NCBI RefSeq assembly: GCF_025562755.1
Contig: NZ_CP103300.1
Location: 5,768,501 to 5,832,500 of the forward strand
DNA length: 64,000 bases
Origin: Endozoicomonas euniceicola
GTDB lineage: Bacteria; Pseudomonadota; Gammaproteobacteria; Pseudomonadales; Endozoicomonadaceae
Reading direction: 5' to 3'
This document shows positions 1 to 9,041 of the stretch, piece by piece. Numbering within the stretch: position 1 is the stretch's first letter; each line of letters starts with the position of its first letter. Under the pieces are notes generated by a model. That model ran no database searches. It worked only from the letters and a program-made list of their open reading frames with translations, and was not told where the DNA came from. Made by a program: the position numbers and the translations under genes.

Positions 1-620
1 GGTTTTGATACCGAGTTCAGCGCATTGATGGCGACTTCCAGGCTACCATCGGTACCGTTTTTGAAGCCAACCGCAGAAGACAGACCGCTGGCCATTTCAC
101 GATGGGTCTGTGATTCTGTTGTACGTGCGCCAATAGCTGACCATGCCACCAGGTCCTGTAGGTATTGTGGAGAAATCGGGTCTAAAGCTTCCGTTGCGGT
201 TGGCATACCTATCTCGGCAACATCCATCAGGAGTCGCCTGCCAATATGAAGACCATCAGCAATTTTAAATGAGTCATTCAGGTAAGGGTCGTTAATAAGG
301 CCCTTCCAGCCCACGGTGGTTCGTGGTTTTTCAAAATAGACCCGCATTACCAGATACAGTGTATCACCCACTTCTTCACTGAGGGCTTTCAGGCGCTGCG
401 CATAATCCAGCGCCGCATCGACGTCGTGAATTGAGCAGGGGCCAATAACAATAAACAGCCGGTGATCTTTACCGTCGATAATATTCCGAATCACCTGGCG
501 ACCTTCGAAAACCGTGCGGGCCGCAGCCTCACTCACGGGTATTTCCTGCTTAAGCAGCTCTGGAGTAACCAGTACTTCCTGGGATTCAATATTAAGGTTT
601 TCAATAGGTAATGCGGTCAT
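1..620 (-). CDS. 3-deoxy-7-phosphoheptulonate synthase, class I (partial)
   Basis: First enzyme of the shikimate pathway; condenses phosphoenolpyruvate with erythrose 4-phosphate. The ATG is at 618-620 and about 206 N-terminal residues are present; the remaining ~145 residues of the usual ~350 lie beyond the window edge. Visible class I (AroF/G/H) hallmarks are IGPCSIHD, MRVYFEKPRTTVGWKG, ATEALDPISPQYL, and SAIGARTTESQTHREMASG followed by VGFKNGTDGS. These stretches hold the PEP- and metal-binding residues. Which feedback type (Tyr-, Phe- or Trp-sensitive) it is cannot be settled from this fragment, so no symbol is given. The ~210 bp upstream, shared with the gene on its right, shows no clear TyrR box. 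Confidence 0.93.
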   Translation of the reverse strand, partial: MTALPIENLNIESQEVLVTPELLKQEIPVSEAAARTVFEGRQVIRNIIDGKDHRLFIVIGPCSIHDVDAALDYAQRLKALSEEVGDTLYLVMRVYFEKPRTTVGWKGLINDPYLNDSFKIADGLHIGRRLLMDVAEIGMPTATEALDPISPQYLQDLVAWSAIGARTTESQTHREMASGLSSAVGFKNGTDGSLEVAINALNSVSK

Positions 621-830
621 AATGCTCTAAGTCCGGGGCTTTTATCTTTTTTACTCCCTTACAAGGGGGCTAGGTACCGGCCAATCAGTCAGTGTGTCTG
701 ATGACAGTAAAATTGACATGGATTAGCGGTGGATCGTCACTGTAATTCATGTGGGAGGATGGCTGCAACTTTTTCTGAGAAGGTAAACTGCATTTTACTT
801 AAACAACCCCGTTTCACTGCACTGTAACCG

Positions 831-1601
831 TTAAACCAGATATCGAATACCAAGAACGAGAAGGACGCTGGCAAGAATGATCCTCATGGCCTTATCTGGC
901 AGATGTCGTCCAATGCGGGAGCCCAGATAAACAGCAGGTAGTGACCCGACGAGCAAGGCGCCAAGCAGGGCAAAATCAACATTGCCCAGCCAGATATGCC
1001 CAATTCCGGCTACCAGTGTTAACGGAACCGCATGGGCTATATCAGTACCTACGACTTTTACAGAAGACAATTTCGGGTAGAGGATAAGCAGTATGGCTGT
1101 ACCCAGTGCTCCGGCACCGACGGATGAAAGTGTCACGAGAAGGCCCAGAAGTGCGCCCATTATAACGGTCATTTTCAAACGTTGCTGATCAGACCACTGC
1201 ACATTATCTCCGAATGATATTGAAAGCAGCCGGTTGCGAAAGAAAAGTACTATAGCTGTCAAAGTAAGCATAAAACCAAGGCAGGTTGTTAAGATCAGGC
1301 TATAATAATCGCTCCCGGCAAACATGTATTTCAGGGTGACAACGGTCGCGATGGTAGTAGGAATACTGCCTGCACACATGGCTTTGACCAGTAACCAGTC
1401 CACGCTTTTCTGGCGGTGATGTGTCAGCACTCCACTGCCTTTGGTCAACGCGGCATACATAAGGTCGGTACCGATGGCGATATGCGCCGGGAAACCAAAA
1501 ACGAGCAGTAGCGGCGTCATCAATGACCCGCCTCCGATACCGGTTAAACCGACTGCAAATCCCACACTGGCACCTGCTGAAATGTAGAGTAATGCGTCCA
1601 T
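831..1601 (-). CDS. TSUP-family (TauE/SafE) membrane permease
   Basis: A 256-aa, almost entirely hydrophobic protein with about eight membrane segments and the two repeated TSUP halves. The N-terminal half has the glycine-rich signature GLTGIGGGSLMTPLLL and the second half a related VTLSSVGAGALGTAILL. Members move sulfite, sulfonates or other organosulfur anions across the inner membrane. It is divergent from cysB, the master regulator of sulfur assimilation, across about 200 bp, so a role in sulfur anion export under CysB control is a reasonable inference. The substrate cannot be read from the sequence. Length is normal for the family. Confidence 0.85.
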   Translation of the reverse strand: MDALLYISAGASVGFAVGLTGIGGGSLMTPLLLVFGFPAHIAIGTDLMYAALTKGSGVLTHHRQKSVDWLLVKAMCAGSIPTTIATVVTLKYMFAGSDYYSLILTTCLGFMLTLTAIVLFFRNRLLSISFGDNVQWSDQQRLKMTVIMGALLGLLVTLSSVGAGALGTAILLILYPKLSSVKVVGTDIAHAVPLTLVAGIGHIWLGNVDFALLGALLVGSLPAVYLGSRIGRHLPDKAMRIILASVLLVLGIRYLV

Positions 1602-1800
1602 GAAATATGGTCTAAAGTTATAAGTAGCTCAGGCGATGTTTGAAATCATGATATTAAATGCATGATTTGCTGGTAACTGTAGCGACCGGCTTGTATTCTT
1701 GGAAGTAATTAAATGCTATTCGCTTATGCCGTGTAGTACTAAGAATGCAAAATAACTTTCTCACGCTATAGGTTTTAGTAAGCTTGACCGGAGGCCATAA

Positions 1801-2775
1801 ATGAAGCTGCAACAACTGCGCTATATCTGGGAGGTCGCTCATCATGATCTCAATGTTTCAGCCACAGCGCAGAGCCTTTACACTTCCCAGCCCGGTATCA
1901 GTAAACAGATTCGACTACTTGAAGATGAACTTGGTGTTGAAGTGTTTGCCCGAAGTGGCAAGCATTTAACGCGAATCACGCCAGCAGGCGAAAAAATCAT
2001 TGAAACCGCAGGTGAGATTTTAAGGAAAGTTGAGAGTATCAAACAGGTGGCCCAGGAGTTCAGTGATGAACGCAAAGGCAGCCTTTCAATAGCCACCACC
2101 CACACACAGGCTCGTTACTCTCTGCCTGGTATCATTAACCGATTTATTGCTCAATACCCCGACGTCTCTCTGCATATGCATCAGGGAACGCCCATTCAGA
2201 TTGCCGAAATGGCGGCAGATGGTACGGTTGACTTTGCCATTGCGACAGAAGCACTGGAACTGTTCAATGATCTGGTGATGATGCCGTGCTATCGCTGGAA
2301 CCGCTGTGTCCTGGTGCCAAAGGATCACCCTTTGACCCAGGTGTCGGAGCTAACTCTTCAGGATGTTGCCCGCTATCCTCTGGTCACTTACGTATTTGGC
2401 TTTACAGGTCGTTCAAAACTGGATGAAGCCTTTATGAATGAAGGGCTGTCACCCAGAGTCGTGTTTACCGCCACTGATGCCGATGTAATTAAAACTTACG
2501 TACGGTTAAACCTGGGCGTTGGCATTATTGCCGGTATGGCTTATGACCCGGAACTGGATTCAGATCTGGTGCCTCTTAATGCCAGCCACCTGTTTGAGCA
2601 TAGTGTCACCAAGATAGGTTTTCGCAGAGGAACCTTCCTGCGTGGGTTTATGTACGACTTTATCCAGCAGTTTGCACCGCACCTGACGAAAGAGGTAGTT
2701 CAGGATGCTATTTCCCGCCACAACAAGGCGGAAGTGGATGAATTGTTTTCCGGTGTGCAGTTGCCGACCCATTAA
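1801..2775 (+). CDS. cysB: HTH-type transcriptional regulator CysB
   Basis: LysR-type activator of cysteine biosynthesis and sulfate/sulfonate uptake; its inducer is N-acetylserine. The 324-aa length matches CysB. The N-terminal winged helix starts MKLQQLRYIWEV and continues through LYTSQPGISKQIRLLE, the CysB form of the HTH. The effector domain keeps the ligand-site stretch ATTHTQARYSLPG and the downstream GTPIQIAEMAADGTVDFAIA. A strong Shine-Dalgarno (CCGGAGG) sits 7 bases before the ATG. The ~200-bp gap shared with the divergent TSUP permease gene is a likely autoregulatory/target site for CysB, as is usual for LysR regulators. Confidence 0.96.
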   Translation: MKLQQLRYIWEVAHHDLNVSATAQSLYTSQPGISKQIRLLEDELGVEVFARSGKHLTRITPAGEKIIETAGEILRKVESIKQVAQEFSDERKGSLSIATTHTQARYSLPGIINRFIAQYPDVSLHMHQGTPIQIAEMAADGTVDFAIATEALELFNDLVMMPCYRWNRCVLVPKDHPLTQVSELTLQDVARYPLVTYVFGFTGRSKLDEAFMNEGLSPRVVFTATDADVIKTYVRLNLGVGIIAGMAYDPELDSDLVPLNASHLFEHSVTKIGFRRGTFLRGFMYDFIQQFAPHLTKEVVQDAISRHNKAEVDELFSGVQLPTH

Positions 2776-2810
2776 GGCAATCGACCCAATAGTGAAGTAG
2801 CATAAGATTC

Positions 2811-2838
2811 CGGCGGCCATCAGGTCGCCGTTTTTTTT
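2811..2838 (+). terminator. Rho-independent terminator of cysB
   Basis: CGGCGGCC, a four-base ATCA loop and GGTCGCCG form an 8-bp stem (one G-T pair), followed directly by eight T. It lies 35 bp after the cysB stop and overlaps the last codons of the convergent small gene, whose C-terminal lysines are encoded by the T run. Confidence 0.85.
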
Positions 2839-3101
2839 AGAATGTCCTTCACCAGTTTGAAATAAATGGTGTAGACTTTTGCGTCTTTACCCTTCTCTTC
2901 AACGATAAAGAAAGGCGCTTTATCGATCTGGTAGTAATCTGCCAGCAATGCACCTTCACTACCAGCGTCGTTTTCTACATAATCTGCAAAATGGTCAATC
3001 TGACTGATGTAGCCGGATTCCTCCAACCGTTCCTGCACATCAATGCACTTCTGGCAGTAGAATCCGTCGGCCATTAATTTTTTTACCATTGTTATACGCA
3101 T
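2820..3101 (-). CDS. Small glutaredoxin/thioredoxin-like protein
   Basis: A 93-aa protein if translation starts at the ATG at 3101 (MRITMVKKLM); an upstream in-frame ATG at 3173 would give 117 aa, but the extra residues look non-conserved. Right after the first beta strand there is a C-x2-C pair (FYCQKCIDV) where thioredoxin-fold proteins carry their redox centre. Later IDKAPFFIVEE matches the cis-proline loop region of that fold. This suggests a cytosolic thiol-redox protein, but substrate and partner are unknown. It is convergent with cysB and shares its terminator region. The family assignment rests on the fold pattern only. Confidence 0.6.
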   Translation of the reverse strand: MRITMVKKLMADGFYCQKCIDVQERLEESGYISQIDHFADYVENDAGSEGALLADYYQIDKAPFFIVEEKGKDAKVYTIYFKLVKDILKKTAT

Positions 3102-3217
3102 AGCGGTATTTTCCAAAATAGTAACGCCATATTCTTCCTCGTCTATTTTAATACCAATTCCAACCTCAAACACCAGTTGTTTGTGTTATATTCCAGTGAT
3201 CCAGGTGTCGGCTACAG

Positions 3218-4105
3218 CTAATTGGCAGTATCTGATTTTTTGCCTACACTTTTTGAGCTGTTACTTTTCAGGTAGAGTATCCGATCGTTTGTCCCACATG
3301 TGTCGTCTTTGTCGACCCCACAGCCTGCGATTGAACAATGTAATTCTGATGAGGATTGGTAGCAATGATCTTTCCTGGAAGATGATTGAGAATCAGTCTG
3401 AATTTGAATTCCCCACACTTTCTCCAGAAATACTTGTACAGTCCAGTTCCCGTGGGTAGGTTCATCATAACCACAAAAATGATCGAATAATCTACTGTGA
3501 AAATGCTTGCTTGTACATTCTTCTGCTAAGGGCATCAACTCAGGAAAAATAACCACCATTTTGGTATTGATTATTTGATTGGCTGTTGTCGATTTTAACC
3601 TTGCCAAATCCATAAAAATCCTATCAAGCATCCCACAAGAAGGTTTGAATGCTTTACAGAGATGTAAAAAACTTTTTTTAGAGGTGCTAACTATCTCATT
3701 GTGGTAGTTAATAGTATCTTTTGAGCCTTCAAAATCTACTGAATAACAGTTTGTGTCATTAGAAGTCATGTCATAATGGTATTTCATGGAATGAGTAGCT
3801 TCTTCCTCTTCTTGAAAATATTTTGGGGTAAAGCACAATGCAAATTTAGAATTTTTCTCTACCTTATAACTACCATCATCAGCTTCAGTGAGAGTGCTAT
3901 TACCTTTGACCTCCATAAAACCATTTTTTGCTTTAAAAATGCTGTATGGGAATATTTCGTTAGATACTTTTTCCCCCATATAAATGGTTTGTGCCAGTGA
4001 TATTTCTGCGTTGAGGGCGAAAGTGATAAGTATGAAAAAAGTCAGTGTACGTAGTACGATTGAGACTTCAGTAACAAGTTGAAAAGCAGGATTCCACATA
4101 ATCAT
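3218..4105 (-). CDS. Orphan secreted protein
   Basis: A 295-aa protein not recognised. Residues ~15-38 form a signal peptide with hydrophobic core (RTLTFFILITFALNA) and a plausible cleavage after EISLA, so it should be exported. The mature part has several cysteines (CFTP, NCYS, LCKAFKPSCG, EECTS, HFCGY, DHCY, LHCSIAGCG, DTCG), consistent with disulfides in an extracellular protein. The last ~70 residues are odd: from about 3470 downward the neighbouring -strand frame reads a more protein-like sequence (GLYKYFWRKCGEFKF, then NHLPGKIIATNPHQNYIV), so a frameshift near the C-terminus is possible. It is AT-richer than its neighbours, hinting at acquired DNA. No function is assigned. Confidence 0.6.
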   Translation of the reverse strand: MIMWNPAFQLVTEVSIVLRTLTFFILITFALNAEISLAQTIYMGEKVSNEIFPYSIFKAKNGFMEVKGNSTLTEADDGSYKVEKNSKFALCFTPKYFQEEEEATHSMKYHYDMTSNDTNCYSVDFEGSKDTINYHNEIVSTSKKSFLHLCKAFKPSCGMLDRIFMDLARLKSTTANQIINTKMVVIFPELMPLAEECTSKHFHSRLFDHFCGYDEPTHGNWTVQVFLEKVWGIQIQTDSQSSSRKDHCYQSSSELHCSIAGCGVDKDDTCGTNDRILYLKSNSSKSVGKKSDTAN

Positions 4106-4255
4106 CTCTCATCTTTTGTAGAAGCTGTAAAGCCACGAAGTATAGTTCGCTATTAGCCTTACTAAATCAAATTTTCAGCCTCAATTTTCTTCTTCAGGGG
4201 TGTGGATTCTTTGTACGATAATGCAGGAACGAACAGTATCTTGAAAGTGGCTGGT

Positions 4256-5275
4256 TCAAGACTTTGATAAGGCTATCAACACTAATGCTGCGATAAAAAA
4301 CAGAAACATGAACGTTAAAATTTTATTCGTACCTTCTGGAGTATCTTTAAACTCTTTCCAGGCAAACACCCCCCATGAAATTGCTACGAGGGGAGCGGCG
4401 TTACTCAGGGCGTAGGCGATGGTTGGAGCTTGTCCTGCTGAAATAAAGCTCATAATGAATCCCAGCATCCAAATTGATCCACCCAGAATACCCCAGAGGT
4501 GTGAGGTAAGCGTGCCTTTGAAGTACTCTGCAATTTTAACCGGCTCCCCGGCAACAGGCTGTGCCATAAATATCGGGTTAATTACAAACGTGCTCAGGAA
4601 AGCGCCCAGGGCAAAGCAGACGACTCCTGAGTAGGGCGTTAACTTACCGGTACCACTCAGGCCAAAGGCCGGGTCTATACCGTACATCGTAACTGTAAAA
4701 AAAGGAGCAATAGATAACCCTCCCAAAACTGCCAGAATGATACCTTTCATAGAGCTGCCCTTACGTTGTGAAGTCAGTCGACGATAGGCAACCATGTTCA
4801 AATAGATAGCGGTAATTCCCAGGGCCATACCACTGAACAGCAATACCGGATTAATACTGCTGCCACCTGTCATATTTATCTCGGTAATATAGCCAATAAT
4901 CGTTCCCCCCAGCCAGGATAATCCAGCACCTATTGGAAAGCCTATAGCCAGCCCTGTTAACGAAATGGCTGCGATAATCAGGAAGTCGCCAATATTCCAG
5001 AACACCCCCCCGAGTAGGCCGTAACCAATACTTTGCAGATCAGCCTGCTGAATATCTTCTAAAAAGGTTCTCCCCCCTGGCTCAGCACCAAATGATCCAA
5101 GAGTGAACGCGGCTAAAAGGGAAAATAGCAATAGCCCCAGGACAGCATCCCAGTAGAATAATTCAAACCGCCAGTTTTTTGCTGCCAGCTTCTGGGTATT
5201 CGCCCACGACCCCCAGCAGGTCATGGACATCAGGGAGAAAAATACAGCCTGCGCATAACTATGTACGAGTACCAT
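4256..5275 (-). CDS. Drug/metabolite-superfamily permease, GRP/ureide-permease-like
   Basis: A 339-aa integral membrane protein with about ten hydrophobic segments. The opening MSMTCWGSWANTQKLA and the later FWNIGDFLIIAAI and GFPIGAGLSWLGG resemble the glucose/ribose porter and ureide permease branch of the DMT superfamily, which take up sugars or nitrogen-rich ureides. The substrate cannot be determined. The start is supported by GGGAGGATAAGCCC just before the ATG. It ends 3' of the orphan secreted gene and starts 42 bp after pabB on the same strand, so it may be co-transcribed with pabB, although no functional link is evident. Confidence 0.72.
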   Translation of the reverse strand: MVLVHSYAQAVFFSLMSMTCWGSWANTQKLAAKNWRFELFYWDAVLGLLLFSLLAAFTLGSFGAEPGGRTFLEDIQQADLQSIGYGLLGGVFWNIGDFLIIAAISLTGLAIGFPIGAGLSWLGGTIIGYITEINMTGGSSINPVLLFSGMALGITAIYLNMVAYRRLTSQRKGSSMKGIILAVLGGLSIAPFFTVTMYGIDPAFGLSGTGKLTPYSGVVCFALGAFLSTFVINPIFMAQPVAGEPVKIAEYFKGTLTSHLWGILGGSIWMLGFIMSFISAGQAPTIAYALSNAAPLVAISWGVFAWKEFKDTPEGTNKILTFMFLFFIAALVLIALSKS

Positions 5276-5317
5276 GGGCTTATCCTCCCGGACAGGCTCA
5301 GGAAGTCTACCCTGTCA

Positions 5318-6706
5318 TCACATACTTTCCAGACCGTGCATCAGGTTTTTAACCTTGGTGACTGACTCCTGATACTCCTGTTCACAATCGGAATCGGCCA
5401 CAATAGCGCCACCGCCCCAGCAGTGCAGCCGGTTGTTACGGGCTATCAGTGAGCGGATAGTAATACTGGTATCCATCTGCCCGTCTGTACTGATGTAGCC
5501 AATGGAGCCACAGTAAATAGTGCGCGCAGACGCTTCCAGTTCGTGAATGATCTCCATGGAACGAATCTTGGGGGCTCCTGTAATAGAGCCACCGGGAAAT
5601 GCGTGAGATAACACATCCAGAGCGTGCCGGTCCTCATCCAGCTCACCGGTCACAGTGCTGACCAGGTGATGCACATTGGCATAACTCTCAAGGCCAAAAA
5701 GGCGAGGCACTTTTATGCTGCCGGTTTTACAGATTTTGCCCAGGTCATTGCGCAGCAGGTCGACGATCATCAGGTTCTCAGCCCGGTCTTTCTCACATTC
5801 CAGCAAGTCCTGTGCATACTCACGGTCTTCCTGTTCTGAGCGTCCTCTGGGGCGTGTGCCTTTTATGGGGTGAGTTTCAACGTGGCGACCTGTGACTTTA
5901 ATGAAGCGTTCCGGAGAGTGGCTGAGAATCTCAAAGCCAGGGAGTGACAAATAGGCAGAATAAGGAGCGGGGCTGACTTCTCTCAACGTCTTATAGGCTG
6001 ACCAGCTATTGCCCTGATAGTGCGCAACAAACTCCTGAGTCAGATTTACTTCGTAACAGTCGCCAGCAAGGATATAGTCCTGAATTCTGTCAAAGGCTTC
6101 TTTATACTCGGTTTTAGTGATGGATGGGGTAAAACCACGGGTTATTTTAAATGCTGATGACCTGGCTGCTTCCGGTTGGTGGAAAAGGGCCAACACCTTT
6201 TCTCTTTCCTGTTCCGGGCAACCCGGATGAAAAACAAGTTGTGTCGACTGCTGTTTATGGTCTGAAATCAGCGCCCAGTGATACAGCCCAACACTCATTA
6301 AAGGTGTTTCCATCTCACGTCTGGCAATGCGACCGGGTTCCAGTACCGAGGCCAGCTCATAGCCCCAGAAACCTATTGCGCCACCGGTAAAGGGCAGGGC
6401 GTTTTTTACGACAGGTGTCATTTTTTCCAGCAGTTCGGACAGGCAGTCAAAGGGAGACTGCCCGGAACGGTCAATAGCTTCCCCGGTTAAATAATTGGTA
6501 ACCTTCACTTGCTCATTATTGTCCACCGCTACCACGGCCCATGGATTTGCGGAGATGATGTCGTAACGACTGCGTGATTCTGAATATTTTGAGCCGCAGC
6601 TGTCGAGAAAACAGGGCAGGGTTTCATTCAGGCAATGTTCAAACCAGATGCTGGAGTCAGCCTGATAGTCCAGATCAACGATGATCAGTTCGTTCATAGT
6701 GGCCAT
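5318..6706 (-). CDS. pabB: Aminodeoxychorismate synthase component I
   Basis: Aminates chorismate to 4-amino-4-deoxychorismate for p-aminobenzoate and folate synthesis, using ammonia from a PabA glutaminase. The 462-aa length fits PabB. The chorismate-binding domain fills the C-terminal two thirds, with HPIKGTRPRG (the lysine is typical of PabB; anthranilate synthase has alanine there), ENLMIVDLLRNDLG, and FPGGSITGAPKIRSMEII. The N-terminal part has the usual all-beta subdomain. No pabA is present in the window. A second in-frame ATG nine bases downstream (MNELIIVDL) is an alternative start; neither has a strong ribosome-binding site. It is divergent from prpB. Confidence 0.93.
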   Translation of the reverse strand: MATMNELIIVDLDYQADSSIWFEHCLNETLPCFLDSCGSKYSESRSRYDIISANPWAVVAVDNNEQVKVTNYLTGEAIDRSGQSPFDCLSELLEKMTPVVKNALPFTGGAIGFWGYELASVLEPGRIARREMETPLMSVGLYHWALISDHKQQSTQLVFHPGCPEQEREKVLALFHQPEAARSSAFKITRGFTPSITKTEYKEAFDRIQDYILAGDCYEVNLTQEFVAHYQGNSWSAYKTLREVSPAPYSAYLSLPGFEILSHSPERFIKVTGRHVETHPIKGTRPRGRSEQEDREYAQDLLECEKDRAENLMIVDLLRNDLGKICKTGSIKVPRLFGLESYANVHHLVSTVTGELDEDRHALDVLSHAFPGGSITGAPKIRSMEIIHELEASARTIYCGSIGYISTDGQMDTSITIRSLIARNNRLHCWGGGAIVADSDCEQEYQESVTKVKNLMHGLESM

Positions 6707-6917
6707 AAAGTAGCGAGCAAAAATGTGGTGGCATTCTACATGCAGTCATAGCTGACTGCCATGAACAATGTAGGCATATTGCCCGCTTCTGTATAGAGAC
6801 GGCACAATTATAGTCCAGAAACAGGGTTTGAGTATGTTGGCAGATTAGAATACTGTTTCTAAAATCCTGTCTGAATGTCGCTTATGTGCAAACAATAATT
6901 CCCGGGAGAGCATTACT

Positions 6918-7763
6918 ATGCCAGAGACAGATAAAAACAACGCCCTGAGTCGTCTGATTATACAACAGGGCATTGTAACCGCTCCGGGTGTTTATGACGG
7001 TCTTTCCGCCCGTCTGGCAGAAGAAGCCGGATTTTCTGCGCTCTATGCCAGTGGTGGGGCTATGGCCCGCAGCACCGGTGTGCCTGACATTGGTCTGTTA
7101 ACGTTAACGGAAGTGGTAGACCGGGTTCGGCAGATTTGTGAGTCCACGACTCTGCCAGTGATTGCCGATGCCGATACGGGTTTCGGTAATGAAGTCAATG
7201 TAAAGCGCACTGTTGAGTTGTTCAAAAATGCCGGTGTGTCAGCCTTTCATCTTGAAGATCAGGAGTTCCCCAAGCGTTGCGGTCATCTGGACGGTAAATC
7301 CCTGATACCTGCGGATGAGATGTGCAAAAAGATCGAAGTGGCCAGCAAATACGCCGGAGAGGTGATGGTCATAGCCCGTACCGATGCGATTGCTGTCACC
7401 GGCTTTGACGATGCCATTGGCCGTGGCAAAGCTTATGTTGAAGCCGGTGCCGACATGCTGTTTGTGGAAGCACCGCAAACCGTGCAACAGATTGAAGCCA
7501 TCGCCAGACAGGCACCGGGTCCCAAACTGATTAACATGTTTTATGGTGGCAAAACGCCGCTGGTGCCAGCGGCTGACCTGAAAGCCATGGGCTATCAACT
7601 GATTATTATTCCCTCTGATTTACAGCGTGCTGCCATGACGGCCATGAAAGAAGTGCTCGATGTGATCCGGCGTGACGGTGACAGCGGCGCCGTTGCCGAT
7701 GATATGCTGACTTTTCAGGATCGTGAACGTCTGGTAAAAACCAAAGAGTTTTTAAATCCTTAA
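6918..7763 (+). CDS. prpB: 2-methylisocitrate lyase
   Basis: Cleaves 2-methylisocitrate to succinate and pyruvate, the last step of the methylcitrate cycle. The 281-aa TIM-barrel protein has the family signature KRCGHLDGK with the catalytic cysteine, the metal-binding DADTGFGN, and ARTDAIAV. GGGAGAG lies 9 bases before the ATG. It is the first gene of a four-gene + strand operon (prpB, prpC, acnD, prpF), which settles its assignment over related phosphonopyruvate hydrolases or oxaloacetate decarboxylases. No PrpR or GntR regulator gene is adjacent. Confidence 0.93.
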   Translation: MPETDKNNALSRLIIQQGIVTAPGVYDGLSARLAEEAGFSALYASGGAMARSTGVPDIGLLTLTEVVDRVRQICESTTLPVIADADTGFGNEVNVKRTVELFKNAGVSAFHLEDQEFPKRCGHLDGKSLIPADEMCKKIEVASKYAGEVMVIARTDAIAVTGFDDAIGRGKAYVEAGADMLFVEAPQTVQQIEAIARQAPGPKLINMFYGGKTPLVPAADLKAMGYQLIIIPSDLQRAAMTAMKEVLDVIRRDGDSGAVADDMLTFQDRERLVKTKEFLNP

Positions 7764-7845
7764 AAATCAGAAAGATATTACACATAATCAAAGTAATGTC
7801 TTACTTTACTAATAACAACATCCATAACAAGAATGGGGTGACATC

Positions 7846-8970
7846 ATGGCTGAGAAAAAACTGAATGGCGCAGGTCTGCGTGGCCAGAGTGCAGGATCAA
7901 CGGCTTTATGTACCGTAGGCCAGTCCGGTACCGGGCTGACTTACTGTGGTTATGATATTTCTGAACTGGCAGATCATGCCACCTTTGAGGAAGTGGCTTA
8001 TCTGCTGTTCAATGGTGATCTGCCCAATGCCAGCGAGCTGTCGGGTTATAAAGAACGACTGAAAACCTTCCGGGGGTTGCCTCAGCCATTGAAAGTCTGC
8101 CTTGAGCAGATTCCGGCGGATGCTCACCCCATGGATGTATTGCGAACCGGTACGTCAGTGCTTGGCAATCTGGAAGCGGAGACCAGCTTTACTGAGCAGC
8201 AGGATGTGGCAGATCGCTTACTGGGCGCTTTGCCTTCAATCCTCCTGTACTGGTATCACTTCAGCCATAATGGTGAACGGATTGACACAGAAGTGGGTGA
8301 TGATTCCATTGCCGGTCATTTTCTGGCCATGCTTCATGGCAAAGAGCCCTCTGCCGAGCATCGCCGTTGTCTGGATGTTTCACTGATTTTGTACGCCGAA
8401 CATGAGTTCAATGCCTCAACGTTTACTGCAAGAGTCTGCGCCTCCACTCTGTCGGATATGCACTCCTGCGTAACCGGCGCTATTGGTTCCCTGCGTGGGC
8501 CATTACATGGCGGTGCCAATGAAGCAGCCATGGCGTTGATTGAGCAGTTCAGTTCAGTGGAAGAAGCCATCGACTGTGTAAAAGGCATGCTGGTTCGCAA
8601 GGACAAGATCATGGGCTTTGGTCATGCCATCTATCGTGAGTCCGATCCCCGCAATGCCATTATCAAGCAGTGGTCAAAGAAACTGGGCGAAGCCGTCGGC
8701 GACCAGATACTCTATCCGGTTTCCGAAGCCATTGAGCAGCTGATGTGGGATGAAAAGAAACTGTTCTGCAATGCGGACTTCTTCCATGCGTCCGCCTACA
8801 ATTTTATGGGCATTCCCACCAAACTGTTTACGCCCATTTTTGTCTGCTCCAGGGTTTCAGGCTGGACGGCTCACGTTATGGAGCAGCGGGCGAATAACCG
8901 AATCATCCGTCCTTCTGCGGATTATATTGGTGAAGAGCCACGCAGCTGGCTGCCGCTGGCAGACCGTTAA
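7846..8970 (+). CDS. prpC: 2-methylcitrate synthase
   Basis: Condenses propionyl-CoA with oxaloacetate. The 374-aa length matches PrpC rather than the longer type I citrate synthases. Citrate-synthase motifs are present: SLRGPLHGGANEAAM with the oxaloacetate-binding histidine, MGFGHAIYRESDPR with the second histidine, and FCNADFFHASAYNFMGIP holding the catalytic aspartate. The N-terminal GLRGQSAGSTALCTVGQSG is characteristic of the methylcitrate type. It lies 82 bp after prpB and 71 bp before acnD; GGGGTGA precedes the ATG. Confidence 0.95.
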   Translation: MAEKKLNGAGLRGQSAGSTALCTVGQSGTGLTYCGYDISELADHATFEEVAYLLFNGDLPNASELSGYKERLKTFRGLPQPLKVCLEQIPADAHPMDVLRTGTSVLGNLEAETSFTEQQDVADRLLGALPSILLYWYHFSHNGERIDTEVGDDSIAGHFLAMLHGKEPSAEHRRCLDVSLILYAEHEFNASTFTARVCASTLSDMHSCVTGAIGSLRGPLHGGANEAAMALIEQFSSVEEAIDCVKGMLVRKDKIMGFGHAIYRESDPRNAIIKQWSKKLGEAVGDQILYPVSEAIEQLMWDEKKLFCNADFFHASAYNFMGIPTKLFTPIFVCSRVSGWTAHVMEQRANNRIIRPSADYIGEEPRSWLPLADR

Positions 8971-9041
8971 CAGCGGGTTGAGTCAATCGCCGCCCGAATG
9001 ATGGGTGGCTCCTTTCCTTTTGACCCGGTGGATTCATTGTT

